Shown here: positions 1 through 11,114 of the stretch, piece after piece
How positions within the stretch are numbered: position 1 is the stretch's first letter
Layout: each line of letters opens with the position of its first letter
Assembly (NCBI RefSeq): GCF_016906535.1
Contig: NC_057370.1
Coordinates: 558,001-622,000 of the forward strand
Source of the DNA: Rhizoctonia solani
Taxonomy: Eukaryota; Basidiomycota; Agaricomycetes; Cantharellales; Ceratobasidiaceae
Direction of reading: 5' to 3'
Length of the DNA stretch: 64,000 nucleotides
Notes under the pieces: generated by a model
The model's database searches: none
What the model was told of the DNA's origin: nothing
Seen by the model: only the letters and a program-made list of their open reading frames with translations
Made by a program: the position numbers and the translations under genes

Positions 1-147
1 TTGGATGCCGTCGTCGCTAGTTGTAAGAGTAATGTATTCATTTTCGGCTTTTATTCCGATCACATGTACGAGTCATTCAGTGCGGTTTATATGTAATTAC
101 CTTGTGCTGACCAAGCGACTTGGCCCTGGAAAAGGCTTATTGCAAAT

Positions 148-460
148 TTAGAAAGAATGCAAACACAGCCCTTTGATCCAGGTACAATGCAAAATAACAC
201 CCGCCCCACAATCGGAACCTTTCTCTACCCCGGCAGTTGTCGTGTATAGGATAATATCTAGTTTTCCCGTTACCGGCGGTACGCTAAAAATAATAGCCAG
301 ATTGCAGCTGTCGAGCATGCAACAAGAAGCTTCTCCAGTCCGGTTGAAAATGAAGCTCACCCCGTCGTCGTGGTCGTTAATCAAACATTCACACGTGGCG
401 ACGCATTTTGGGACAAGGGTTTCAGAAGCCAGTATGAATGAGAAGGCTAATATATGTAAG
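148..460 (-). CDS. candidate small cysteine-rich secreted protein (partial model)
   Basis: I do not recognise this gene. The minus-strand frame ending at 148 reads a hydrophobic stretch (LAFSFILAS, near 440-415), then a compact domain of about 85 residues with regularly placed cysteines: CVATCEC, then CCMLDSC, then DCGAGVILHC. Eight or more cysteines, an N-glycosylation-like NRT site and a likely signal-peptide core fit a small secreted protein. The initiating ATG is not visible in this exon. A stop lies upstream, so the start is probably in an earlier exon past a splice acceptor near 470-480. The coding character is inferred from the long clean frame and cysteine spacing only. It lies divergent to the ferric reductase gene. 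What else: a chance frame. Confidence 0.35.
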
Positions 461-529
461 CGATGTTATACACTAGATATATTATTGCTAAGGAAAGTGC
501 TGTATGAGGTCGAGGGATATGTTATATGA

Positions 530-921
530 TCGCCAAGGAACAGAGGTACCCACGTATGTACGGGACAACACAACCGGACGATGTCATATGGAAATGGGGC
601 TCACATGCCTGCGGTCCGCAGTTCCCTGTTTCTCGGATACGCCTCGCAACCAAGAAGCCAGGCTTATTGGAGTCCACCTATCATAGGCTATAAGACACCT
701 AGCTGCGGCAGCAATTCGGGTTTCTGTACGCATAGCTGGCCTTCCACGCTCTTCCAGGTAAGTAAGCTACCGTAGCTTGTGTCACCACTCTCACTCATGC
801 GCATTCATTTCATAAAGGTGCAAGAGTGCATTTTATTGTATAAACGGCATACAGTCCGCTTTCCACATTCGCTTCTATCCCTTGTCTCGCCACTCGTTTC
901 CCCCCTGCTCAGTTCGCGAAA
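530..921. other. intergenic, upstream of the ferric reductase gene
   Basis: No convincing exon. Pyrimidine-rich sequence (CT-rich at about 860-910) precedes the ATG at 922, as is common upstream of start codons in basidiomycetes. No clear TATA box. Confidence 0.4.
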
Positions 922-3244
922 ATGGCCGGCGCTCCAGCTGCTGCAGCACCATCAGCTCCTTGTCCAACGACGATATTGGATTCTACACTGATATATTGAT
1001 TTTATTCGTTCTCTTATTCTTCACTATCACCGCTCTGCCTCGCCTCTTTGCTCGATTAAGCCATCGTACAGCATGGAGAGACGGCTGGATCATCCTTCGT
1101 GGCTCATCTTCCTCGAACAAGTTTGCATCGACCAACTCGAGCGAATTCAGCGTTACCCGTAAACCGACATATTCGTCCAATGGCGGTCTTTCACGCTCAA
1201 ACACTCAAGGCGGTCTCTCTCGTTCCAACACCAAAGTCGGTCTCTCGCGCTCCAACACCAAAGGGGCGTTCACCACGGAAAGCGAGACGTACGAATCGAC
1301 CTATGTCCAGCACTCGTCATTCAACGTCAATGTCGTTCCTCATTTACGTGCCGCTCGTGGGGTCCAGGGCCACGAGCCTACCCGCGTACCGTCCTACCAC
1401 TCGATGCTTCACCCGGTCTCGAAATTCGTTTCGACTCGGTATGCAGGGTACTCTTTCGGACAGTATATCGTCTTGTTCGGATACGCTGCTCTGATCACCG
1501 TCGCGATGTTCCTGTTTGGGAATCCGGTACGAATATCAAGCGTGCTGGGTTTGTGTGTATTTCGCAGATTCCTGTCGTTTTTGCGCTTGGAACAAAGAAC
1601 AGTCTGGTTGGGTCCTTGGTTGGGATGGGGTATGAAAAGGTGAGTGGGAAGAGATCGAGAGTGGGTGTATGCTCATTCGTTATTGGCTAGTTGAACTATA
1701 TCCACCGATGGGTTGGCCAACTCATGTTTATCACTGGTTTATTCCATGTTGTCGGATATCGTAAGTACCTGCTGCCAGTTTTATCCCTCGAACCAAATGA
1801 CGTTGGAATTAGTCGTCAAATGGACCAAATCTGGTGTTCTCCCGCTCGCTGCCAAGAACCAGTTCTGGGGCTGGATGGCCTTTGGTGGGCTCGTATTCTG
1901 TGCGATCCTCTCCCTCCCGGCGATTCGTCGTTCGTCGTACACGATCTTCTGGCATTCGCACTGGATCGGGCTGGTCATCATGTTGTTTGCCGTATGTGCC
2001 CTGTTTCTTTCCCTTATCTCGAACAAAGCTGATCGTATGGACCGAATAGGCTTGTTGCACGTCCCCGAATGTATCCCCTACTGCGTCGCGGCGGGTGCCA
2101 TCTATGGACTCGACCAATTGACGCGTATCGTCAAGTCCCACTGGGTGACTGCAACGATTACACCTGTCCCTGAGATGAAGTGCACTCAGGTTAGATTAAA
2201 GTTTTATCGCCTGATACGCGGTGGTACTGACATATTCTATCCCTGACTTCTTTCCACCTCGCTTCTGTGGAAACTTGAACTTGGTTATATTGGCTTCCCG
2301 CCGCATTCGGATAGATCTCTATTCCGAACCTGACTCGTGGATGGAGAGCTGGCCAACACGTTCGTGTTCGTATCCTCAGTGCCGGAATGGGACCGCTCGG
2401 ATGGGCCGAGGCGCACCCTTTCACCGTAAGTCCGCGTACCTCGAGTTTCAGCTTTTGCGTGTCTGATTCGCCGTATTGCAGATTGCGTCCGTATCCAACT
2501 CGTCCGGACAAGGTGATGGCCTCACGCTCCTCGCCAAGCGCGCAGGAGACTGGACCGGAAAGTTGTACACGCTCTCCCAGGGCACGCCATCCTCCGAAAA
2601 GGGACTCGGAGTCGGACGCAACGTGAGCATGATCATCGAAGGTCCGTACGGCGGTCCTGGACCATGCATCTTTGCCGCGTTTACTGCCAGCGTGATCGTC
2701 ACCGGCGGATCAGGCGTCACGTTCGCGACCTCGGCCGTCGAAGAGCTGATCGCGCAGGCCGAGGAAGGAAACGCCAAGACGAGGAGTATCGATCTGGTCT
2801 GGGTCGTTCAAGAGCACAAGAACGCCGCGCCGCTTGTTCCTGTGTTTGCTGCGCTGCTGGCGCGGGCGTCGACGGTGCATACGTTGAGTTTGAAGGTCCA
2901 GATTCATTATACGCGTGCGTCCTCGACGGCTCCGCCGAATGTGGCCCAGCTGGTTGGGAGCGATTTGATCAGTTTGTGGCTGGGAGACCGGATATTACGC
3001 AGGTTGTGTCTGAGGTTGTGAGGAGGACTGCGGTTGGGGGGACTGCCGGGGGTGTGGTGGTCGGTGTGTGTGGGCCATTACCGTTGGTTGAAGATGTATA
3101 CAAAGCAGAGCGGGCCGTGGGGGGTGAGATGAGAAAGGCTGCTGGAGGCGTGGAAGTGCATGAAGAGTGGGTCGAATTTTATTAGTGCGCAGGGTTAATC
3201 AGTTGTACTAACTTGTTGTCATCCGTAGGGCGTTTGGATGGTAA
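922..3244 (+). CDS. ferric reductase-like transmembrane oxidoreductase (FRE/NOX superfamily)
   Basis: Predicted to move electrons from NADPH through FAD and haem across a membrane, as fungal metalloreductases do. Proposed exons: 922-1526, 1568-1639, 1691-1760, 1813-1991, 2050-2189, 2315-2425, 2482-2914, 2950-3166, 3229-3244, giving about 614 residues. Visible parts: an N-terminal membrane helix (ILILFVLLFF), a low-complexity loop with three SRSNT repeats, the haem-binding helices (NYIHRWVGQLMF, then FWHSHWIGL), the FAD-binding motif HPFTIAS split by an intron at 2426-2481, an NADP-binding GPYGG and a GGSGVTFA loop, and a C-terminal CGPLPLVEDV followed by a family-like FGW end in the last 16-base exon. 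The ATG at 922 (MAGAP) needs one missing base near 959 to join the NDDIGFYTD frame, and probably another near 2050. Introns of 41 and 35 bp are very short. Confidence 0.85.
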
Positions 3245-3686
3245 CCCACTCGATAGTTATATAAACTCGGGCTCAATCTGGATCCATTGAGTGGCTGGCT
3301 GGGCAGTGCCCGATCTGTTTCTAGTTTCTGGTTTCGAGTGCTAGTCGCTCTAGTTGTAGATATTTATCAATTCGGACCGAAATAGCATGCGTTCTTTAGC
3401 TCGAATTGAATTCAGTACGCAGATCCGTCCGAGATGGGCATAGATTGGATGATCGTACCAGGGCAGGACCAATGAGTTCTTCCACGCGAGCACACACACA
3501 GACCAGATACTCGGATTAAATAAAAGTACATAAACCAATAAAACCGCAAACCATGCGTAGCGCGACAACGACAACAGCGAGAGTGAGAGCAAGCCGCTGC
3601 CTGGTGCACACGGCGCTGATGGAACCGCGGATGAAGAGAGTGTCAGCGCTTAACGTTAGCGCCGAGCTTGCATTGCCGTCGACGAC
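3245..3686. other. intergenic
   Basis: Holds the 3' flank of the ferric reductase gene and the 5' flank of the SSXT-like gene. A purine-rich GAGAGTGAGAG stretch lies near 3577. I see no independent gene. Confidence 0.4.
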
Positions 3687-5946
3687 ATGGCCTCTGACAG
3701 CGCCGACGCAACCCACTCGAAAGACGAGTCCAAGACGTCTCCCTCGCCCTCGCTGTCCCCCCCGCCACCCTCGCCTGGCGCAAACACGAGCAAACAGCTG
3801 AACTCGACGCCGTCCTCGCCGTTGAGCGACCCGCCGCAGTCGCCCAGGACGTCCCCGGCGCCCAACACGGCAAGGACACCGATGACAGGGAGGACCGAGC
3901 GGCAGTGGTGCTTGAGCTCAATGCGGAGCTTCTCAAGTGAGCATTGTTTTTTTGGTTGATTTTTCAGAGTGTTGATGTTTGTTTGTTTTTTAGAGCGTGT
4001 GGGTCGATGATTGAGCGTGGCGTGCCTAGTGCTGAGCTTGAGCCGTGAGTATGGTGGCGAGGAGCTAGTTATGGAGCTAATGATGATTGCAGATGGAAGC
4101 AACGACTGTCTCAGAACCTGACGTGGCTTGCGACATATGCGGACCAAAAGCCTCGTTCCGAAAACGTGCGTGCTTACTACATCTACACTCCTAATAACAC
4201 TATTGCAGGCCCCTCCCTTGCCTGTGTTTACCCACCCTTCGCCCGCTCCCAATCCGACTATCGAGTCTCTCTACTCCAAGCTGTCCGTCTTGTTCCAAAA
4301 AGACATTGACCGCGCACTTCGAAAAGCCCAGCGCGCAGCCCAAGATGCCCTTCGTCCTCTCCTTCCCTCAAGCGCGAGAGGGAATCGTCTCCGACCTCTG
4401 ACTCGAAGCGCATCGACACAGGCGTCGGCAAGACCTTTTCCATCGGCAGCGGGAGCGTCAAGGGCGATGGCAGTAGCGTTGCCGGCAGCCCCGGGAGAGC
4501 CCAAACCCCGAGCATAAACGCTATGAGAACGGTACACCCAACGTCAGCACTCCAGGCGCCCAGAACACTGGTCTTGGTCCCTCGGGATTAAGCGGAACAC
4601 CCGGACTTGTTGGAACACCCGGTCAGATCGCCAGCCCACCTGGGCCGAGCATGAGCCCTGTAGCAGGCATGAACCCCAACGCGCTCGGCGGAATCAATTC
4701 CCTTGGGGCTGTCGGTGGACAGATGTCTCCGGCTGGACAAATGTCTCCTGTTGGTGGCCAACCTCAGCTCGGCCAGATGTCCCCGGCGGGTACGATGGGC
4801 CACATCTCGCCCGCGAACCAACTCGGTCAAATGTCCCCCACGAACCAGATGTCCCCTAACCAACTTGGCGGTCAAATGTCACCTACCAACCAGCTCGGAC
4901 AGATGTCGCCTACCAACCAACTTGGACAAATGTCGCCTACCAACCAACTCGGTCAAATGTCCACGAATCAACTCGGTCAAATGTCCCCCACCAGTCAACT
5001 AGGCCAAATGTCACCGACGAACCAGCTCGGGCAGATGTCTCCCGTAGCCGGACAGAACCAGATGCAGGCGAGGGGGATGAGCCCTGTGGCCGGCATGGGT
5101 CCCAATGCGGCCATGGGAATGGGGCAAGGCGGGATCGGGATGGGTCAGAACGCGATGGGTGGGATGGGTATGGCCGGTATGGGAGGACAGAACCAGATGG
5201 CCATGGGACAAAATCCCCTCGGTATGGGTGGCCAAAATATGGGCATGGGAGGCCAGAATCCGATGGGCATGGGCGTGCAGAACGTGATGGGCATGGGCGG
5301 CCAAAACGCGATGGGAATGGGAGCCCAAAATGCGATCGGCGGGCTGGGGGGGATGGGAATGATGAACCCTCAACGAAACATGAGTCCGGTCGCGAGCATG
5401 CGTCCCCCGTCGCAACAGCAAAATCCGACGATGGGTCAATCCGGCGGGATGGGCATGGGGGTCGGAGTCGGGGTGGGGAACATGGTTGGGATGGGTCAGA
5501 ATCCGATGGGCGGGCAGAACGTCATGTCTGGCGTCGGCCAGAACTCGATCGGCGGGGTAGGCCAGAACTCGATGGGTGCGCAAAACGCCATGGGTGTCGG
5601 GCAAAATGCCATTGGCGGAGTTGGTCAAAATCCTATGGGCGCAGTCGGCCAAAATCCCATGGGCGCCGGGATGGGCGGACAAACCAATATGGCCGGTCAA
5701 CAGCCTAACCAGCACCCCAATGCTCATTCTTTTACCGGATTCTGCAACAGAACCCGCCTCATCCGTGGGTTGTCCATTGTAGCCGGGTTGTACCAAACTT
5801 CAACGATCTGCCGGTGCAGAATAAGATTAGCATGTTGGCGCAGATGCAGGTAGGTTTATGTTCTCTTTATGCGGTCTCTTCCCTTGCATTCTTTATCGGT
5901 TAGCTTACACAATTGACCTTAGCAGCGGCACCAGGCGGCTGCGCGT

Positions 5947-5981
<35 letters not shown>

Positions 5982-6527
5982 ACAACAGCAACAGCAACAG
6001 CAGCAGCAACAGCAGCAGCAGCAACAACAACAAAACCCCAACGCTCAGCCTGGACAAAGCGCAAGCCCACCCATTCCCCAACTCGTTCATTCTAGGCAGC
6101 AACAGCAACAACAGCAGCAACAACAGCAGCAGCAGCAACGACAATTCATGATGCTCCAGCAGCAAATGCGGACCGGTGGTCAAACGCCACAACAGCAAGC
6201 GGCGCAGATCCAACGAATGAGAGCTGAGCAGCGCATGCATGTTCAACAGCAACAGCAGGGTCAACAAGGACAGGGACAGGGACAACCCGCGGGTATGCAA
6301 GGCGGACGTGCATACCATATGGCTATGATGCAGCAGCAGCAACAGCAACAGGGACAACAATGGAACACTCCCGGTGTGGGTGGAAACACGGGATGGCCAG
6401 GTGGTGGAGGCGGCATAACACTGGTCTCGGTGTTGGGAGCATGAACCCCGGCGGGGCAGGTGGCAACACCAGCACAGACGACTACGACTCGAACGCACTG
6501 TTTAGTGAATGGACATCAGGCGCATGA
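3687..6527 (+). CDS. SSXT/SS18-like SWI/SNF-associated protein with M/Q/N-rich and polyglutamine tails
   Basis: The SSXT (SS18 N-terminal) domain is built from three exons: LELNAELLK ending at 3936, then ACGSMIERGVP and LEP around 4000-4045, then WKQRLSQNLTWLATYADQK around 4093-4145. Introns are 3937-3993 and two more ending at 4092 and 4209. Animal SS18 is a subunit of BAF/SWI-SNF chromatin remodelling complexes, so a nuclear co-activator role is inferred. After a helical segment (IESLYSKLSVLFQKDIDRAL) comes a Ser/Pro region, about nine NQLGQMSPT-type repeats (4785-5040), GMGGQN-type repeats (5090-5700), then after the intron ending at 5932 a polyglutamine tract of mixed CAG/CAA codons (5945-6150). 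It ends with an acidic NALFSEWTSGA tail at 6527. Four single-base frame losses are needed (between about 3690 and 3880, then near 4513, 5730 and 6414). Confidence 0.8.
4785..5700 (+). repeat. coding minisatellite: NQLGQMSPT and GMGGQN repeats
   Basis: An imperfect 27-base unit encoding NQLGQMSPT is repeated about nine times from 4785 to 5040, then shorter units of MG, GGQNPMGM and VGQN type continue to 5700. Copies differ mainly at third codon positions, so selection on the protein or old expansion is likely. Confidence 0.85.
5935..6150 (+). repeat. CAG/CAA trinucleotide repeat encoding polyglutamine
   Basis: Two blocks of alternating CAG and CAA codons (about 5947-6035 and 6098-6145) are separated by a short NPNAQPGQSASPPIPQLVHSR linker. 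Mixing of the two Gln codons should limit slippage compared with pure CAG. Confidence 0.9.
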
Positions 6528-6923
6528 CCTTTTTTTTACATTTTCCTTTTCTTGTCTTTCTCCTCTCCGCATGTCCTCGTTCTCTCTCCGTCCGCATGTC
6601 ATGAACGCTCTTTTCCTTCTTTGGTCTTTGTTCTCCTTTGCCTCTTTTTTTATTATCAATCTCCCTTGTTTTGTGTATGTTTCGTTAGTCGTGTGTGGTG
6701 TGGGTGGGGTGGGAAAATGTCATCTTTCTGTGTTGTGATGTAATTTCAGTGTGGTATGGTGTCTTAAATGGGGGACTATCTTGATCAATTGAGTGTTAGA
6801 ACTCGTCGGACTTGAAGTTGTAGGTATAATGAACATGGTGATATATTACGTTTTATTAAAAAGATGTCAACCGCAAGGCCGAACATTATAACATGGCATA
6901 AGTGTATAGTTGTTCCTAATATG
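6528..6923. other. 3' flank between convergent genes
   Basis: T-rich 3' untranslated sequence of the SSXT-like gene (TTTTTTTACATTTTCC just after the stop, T/G-rich to about 6760), then the 3' end of the minus-strand gene that follows. No extra gene seen. Confidence 0.5.
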
Positions 6924-7440
6924 TCAATGGTCATACTTCAACGTGGTTCCCCCAGTAAAAATCCAACTTCCGGCCCGCTGGTTGATATTTCGGATTAAGA
7001 TCTCTGCCCGAGCTGTGGTGCAGTTAGTTTTGGTTAGTTCGTACCCGTCCGTAAATACGTACCAGCTCGTGATTTTGACAAGCATCTCGTCGGCGGCTGG
7101 TGTCAAGAGTCCTCGACATCGAATCGTCCCGTTCCAATCTCCGTCGTAAAACTGAACCAGGAGTCTCGGTGCAGGAACAGGCTCTAATATTTCTGATTAA
7201 ATCTACATTCTTCCGAATAAACAAAAAGTTTCACTCACCGAGCAACCAGCACTCATTGTGCTGATCTCCAAAATACAAGTTGTTCAGCACGTTTTCCTTG
7301 ATATCTTGCGTCAGAGTATAAATATCAATATATCGTTGACCTTCTATCTCGACGACAAGGATATCAGGCGTATACAAGAACGTAGGGATCCCCCATTTGT
7401 GCTGAAAGATAAAACGCACGACAAGTGGCCGGTCGGACAT
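6924..7440 (-). CDS. small protein of unknown function, two exons
   Basis: Two exons on the minus strand, 7440-7239 and 7183-6924, joined across a 55 bp GT-AG intron, give a clean protein of about 153 residues starting MSDRPLVVRFIF. A methionine codon 23 codons upstream at 7509 is in frame, but its sequence context is less protein-like. No signal peptide or membrane helix is visible; the protein is a mix of beta-like strands (VVRFIFQ, LVVEIEG, LLVQFYDGDWNG) and aromatic residues, ending GGTTLKYDH. I do not recognise a domain. It is convergent with the SSXT-like gene. Good frame preservation over a splice makes it a real gene rather than a shadow. Confidence 0.6.
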
Positions 7441-8372
7441 TGTCGTGATACGCGTCGGACGCGCCGGAACGGGACAAATAAGGTCCCTGGGGGCGCTTAC
7501 GCGCCGCATACATGAATGGCTTAATTACACGTGGGTTGGGAGCCGGCGGATTCCAGATGTTCGCGGTCTTTTCTTTTATTACTTGTGGTGATTTTTTGTT
7601 TGAGGAAAGCGCCTCTGCGGCCCGTAAGGCACATGTTTAGTAAGTTCCTTGTGGATTTGAGAAGTTTTCCCAGTTAGGTCGAAGGTTTGAGGATAAGTGG
7701 CAAAAAAATCCAAACGCTGTAATAGGCCCGGGGATTTATGGTGCTGATGTATGGTAAACCGGACTCGTCAACCAGCAGAAGATAGCTCCTAGACGTCTTG
7801 CTTCCCATACGTAAGCACCATGCACATACAATGGAACCAGTGCGGATTTCCTGGGCGCCAAAAGCTGGTGCGCTGGCAAATCTGCATTATTTTCACAACA
7901 CACCTCAATTCCCTGCGCTTCACTTGGTTACAGATTCTGGGTAATAGGTAAGAATTTTATACTTTTGGGCTAGTCGTGCTCACAAATATTCAATATGCAA
8001 TACCTAAGAATTAGAGCAACCTGTATGCCATCATGTTACAGTTTACTACTTACACTCTCGGTGAATATGTTCTTGGTACCCTCATTTGAACTTCGAATTC
8101 TCCTGTCAAATAGTCAGCACTTCCTTGCGTATTCGGAAATATACTTTGCGCTTAGTTGTAGGTTCGCATCAAGGATATGACCTACCCGGCCTTGAGAATA
8201 CTACTCAATGTGTGAATTCACCCGAAATCTGATGTCACTCTTCTCAATATAATCCCGGGCATCACCGCGCCCCAAGAGTATCAGATAATATGTGTAGAGC
8301 GTTCCAGTCGCATGGTCCCTCTGGATCTTCTATAGCTGTTCTTCGATAGAAAGAAAAACCCTGTGCCACCAT
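7441..8372. other. intergenic, nothing recognised
   Basis: About 900 bp between the divergent unknown gene and the first BVMO gene. AT-rich, no frame with coding character and splice support. Includes the promoter region of the BVMO copy 1. Confidence 0.4.
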
Positions 8373-8380
8373 TATAAATA
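8373..8380 (+). promoter_or_regulatory. TATA box of BVMO copy 1
   Basis: TATAAATA lies 75 bp before the ATG at 8455. Copy 2 has a TATA box at a similar distance (12414), which supports both. Confidence 0.6.
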
Positions 8381-8454
8381 GGCCCTCAAGCCTGCAGCTT
8401 GATCACTTAACCAGGCCTTGAACTCTGCTGGACCGCTATATTTCAGCTGTCACG

Positions 8455-10830
8455 ATGTCGGAAAGTATACTTCCTGTAGCAATCATTGGAGGTGGGTAAG
8501 TAAATAAATCTTCTGCTTCATATCCGCTCTCTTATTATGAACAAGACTTGGAGGATCTCCACTGCTATCGCCCTGCAAACTCAGCTCAGATGTTACGATT
8601 ATCAGGTCGATTCAACATTTGAACAATTTGACAAGTATTGATGTTCAATCATAGATCTTTGAAATGTCCAATGGCATCGGAGGCACTTGGTTTGTACGCA
8701 TACCTGAGCCTATGCTAGAGACAGTAGACACTCACTATTCACCCAGGAAAATACGTATCCGGGCTGTGCATGTGACATCCCTTGCCATTGGTATTCGTAA
8801 GCTTGCCAATCATACACACTTGAAATTTATATTAATTCACAAGTATAGCTTGTCCACCGAACTCAACCCCGAATGGACGCAATTGTACGTTGGATATAAA
8901 GAAATAAGGAGCTACTGGGAGCGAGTGGCAGAAAAGCATAAAATTTTGTCGCACATTCAATTCTTCAGTGAAGTCTATCCTTGGTCTGGGATGAAGATTC
9001 GCAAACGTATACCATCAACATCCAAGACACACGTAGCAAGGAAGTCCGACAGGTTCGGGCTCAAATCGTCGTGTCCGCTGTGGGCGTATTCCATAAGCCT
9101 ATGTGGCCCAACGTCCGGGTCGAGCATCCTTCAAAGGCGTGTCAATGCATGCGCGTATGTGGGATCATAGCGTAGATTTTTCTGGAAAGAAGGTTGCGGT
9201 CATCGGAAACGGATGCTCTGCGTACGTGGTACATTAACTCATGTACGTAATCTAAAAAAAACCGCCTCCTACAGGACGCAAATCGTACCAAAGCTCGCCG
9301 AGGATTCCTCTACTAGTATTGTGGAATTTTGTAGGTGAGTTCTCCGATGCTTCTAGCTCTTGCCCCTAATGAATGCACTACAGGACACCCTCTTGGTTTG
9401 TGCCGAGGGTTTGTATTGTATCTTGTTCCTCGTTATCAATTCCTGATGGTTTTCCTTAGCCCCAAGCCACTGTTCCAGAGTGGGCAAAATGGATATTCCG
9501 GAATATGCCATGGACACAAAGAGCCTTCCGTTGGATGATTGTTGCGAGAGTAAGTTTGCTTCTATATTTTTGTATTTAGACCTGACTTCGGCTCCTACCT
9601 AGTGGATATGACCTATCTCAACTGGAAAGTTGGGCCATTCACATCAATGCTACGTCGCCAGAGGGAGAAGGTAACGGTTGTATCCTGAAGTATCCGTCCT
9701 TCGTTTTCTGATCTCTTGTTAGGCTTGTATCGAAAGAATCAAGCGGCTCACACCTGAGAAGTACCACGAGAATTTAATTCCCAAGTTCCGTAAGTTAGAT
9801 ATAGTTCCTGGATCTGAGGTGTTCTTGTGACGCATTTTATTAGCGATGGGGTGTAAACGCATTATATACGACCCCGGGTACCTTGAGTCGCTCCAACGCC
9901 AAAATGTTGAGCTCGAGTGGATCCTATAACAGAAATTACAGATAACGGCATCACAACTGAGTCAGGTATGATGCCATGGGATCGCGATCGATGCTAAATA
10001 GCAAAGCATTGCAGGAAAACACTACGAGTTTGATATTATTTGCTTTGCCACCGGTTTGACATTGAAACTCTAGTAGTATCAATATTAAGGGTGCTGGGGC
10101 AAAATGATGGCGATTACTTCAGAGAGCAAGGAGGACCAACCGGATATATGGGCACCACAATCCCAGGATTCCTAACCTCTTTACGCTATTAGGTCCCAAC
10201 ACTGCAACTGGTGAGGCGATTTTTATTTTTATTTCAATCAACTATTTCTAATTTATATTAGGCCACGGCTCTGTGATTCATTCGGAAGAGGTCCAGGTGC
10301 GCTCGACGGCTTTTAAGAGACTAAATAAAGGCAAATTGATTTGATTGTTTCTGAAAGATTAACTATGCAATGCAACTGATCAAGCCCATTATTCGGGGAC
10401 ATGCGAAGAGCTTCGCGCCCAGGGCAACGCTACTAAGGCATACAACGACCGTCTCCAGGAAGAACTGAAACATACAGTTTGGACCAGTTGTATATCTTGG
10501 TACCACGCAGGTGAGTTCTAATATCCGAATTGGATTGTCGAAACCTCATTAGCCTTAGGGGAGGGCCGTCGAGGCAAACTTATGACTTGGCCGGCAACCC
10601 AAACATATATGTGGTGGATGATGCGTACACCAATCTGGCGAGACTATGACACCACAGGGGGTGAGAAATGGCTGAAGCGTCGGCAATACGCTTCCGCAGC
10701 TCAAACCACATTGGAATGGTTGCTCATCGGAGCCGGTCTGGGGACATTCGCCCTCATGAAGCTCGGGAAGTGGGAGTACACCAAGCAATTAATAGTCAAT
10801 AACGCGAGTGGACTGATCAAAGGGCCGTGA
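8455..10830 (+). pseudogene. flavin monooxygenase/BVMO copy 1, frame broken at several points
   Basis: Same exon plan as the two copies downstream. Visible in order: FAD-binding VAIIGGG at the first splice (8495), GGTWFENTYPGCACDIP (exon junction near 8696/8749), LSTELNPEW, the Baeyer-Villiger fingerprint FKGVSMHARMWD (about 9130-9165), NADPH-binding VAVIGNGCSA (9193-9222), FCRTPSWFVPR split by an intron, AMGCKRIIYDPGYLESL, ATGFDIE, GGPTGYMGTTIPG, and a C-terminal membrane helix (LEWLLIGAGLGTFALM) ending at 10830. Frame is lost near 8553, 8974, 9115, 9920, 10056 and 10170, each compatible with one missing base. Family enzymes insert oxygen next to a ketone using FAD and NADPH. Either a decaying copy or a region of poor base calling; the downstream copies have only one break each. 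Confidence 0.75.
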
Positions 10831-11114
10831 GAAAAGATTTTTATCAGATAGCCGTACCAATTCTCCCTCTATCAAGCCTGTTCAACTCACATTCGACTCC
10901 ATGAAGTATACATGCAATCCATATGTCATTATGAGAATCCCTAAGCTCACAACGAAGTATGAGAAATGTGAAACGGACTTTTTGAGACCATTACCCTGGG
11001 TGCTATAGATTCTCTCATAATCATTATTAAACCCATATGAGATACGCCAATTTGGACGTTTTGCGACGAAGCCTGCGGAGTCACGAAATAGCGACTTAGC
11101 CGGAGCATGTAGAA
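10831..11114. other. intergenic after BVMO copy 1
   Basis: AT-rich 3' flank, no gene seen. Confidence 0.4.

Noticed and set aside
2664..3185. 173-residue frame over the ferric reductase 3' region as a separate gene
   Set aside because: Only its C-terminal part is real, and it belongs to the ferric reductase after an intron; the rest is out of frame.
5011..5796. 261-residue His-rich minus-strand frame
   Set aside because: It is the antisense shadow of the repeat region of the SSXT-like gene; its repeats mirror the coding minisatellite.
5905..6498. 197-residue Leu-rich minus-strand frame that looks like a membrane protein
   Set aside because: Antisense of the polyglutamine tract (CTG/TTG codons); no splice or start support.
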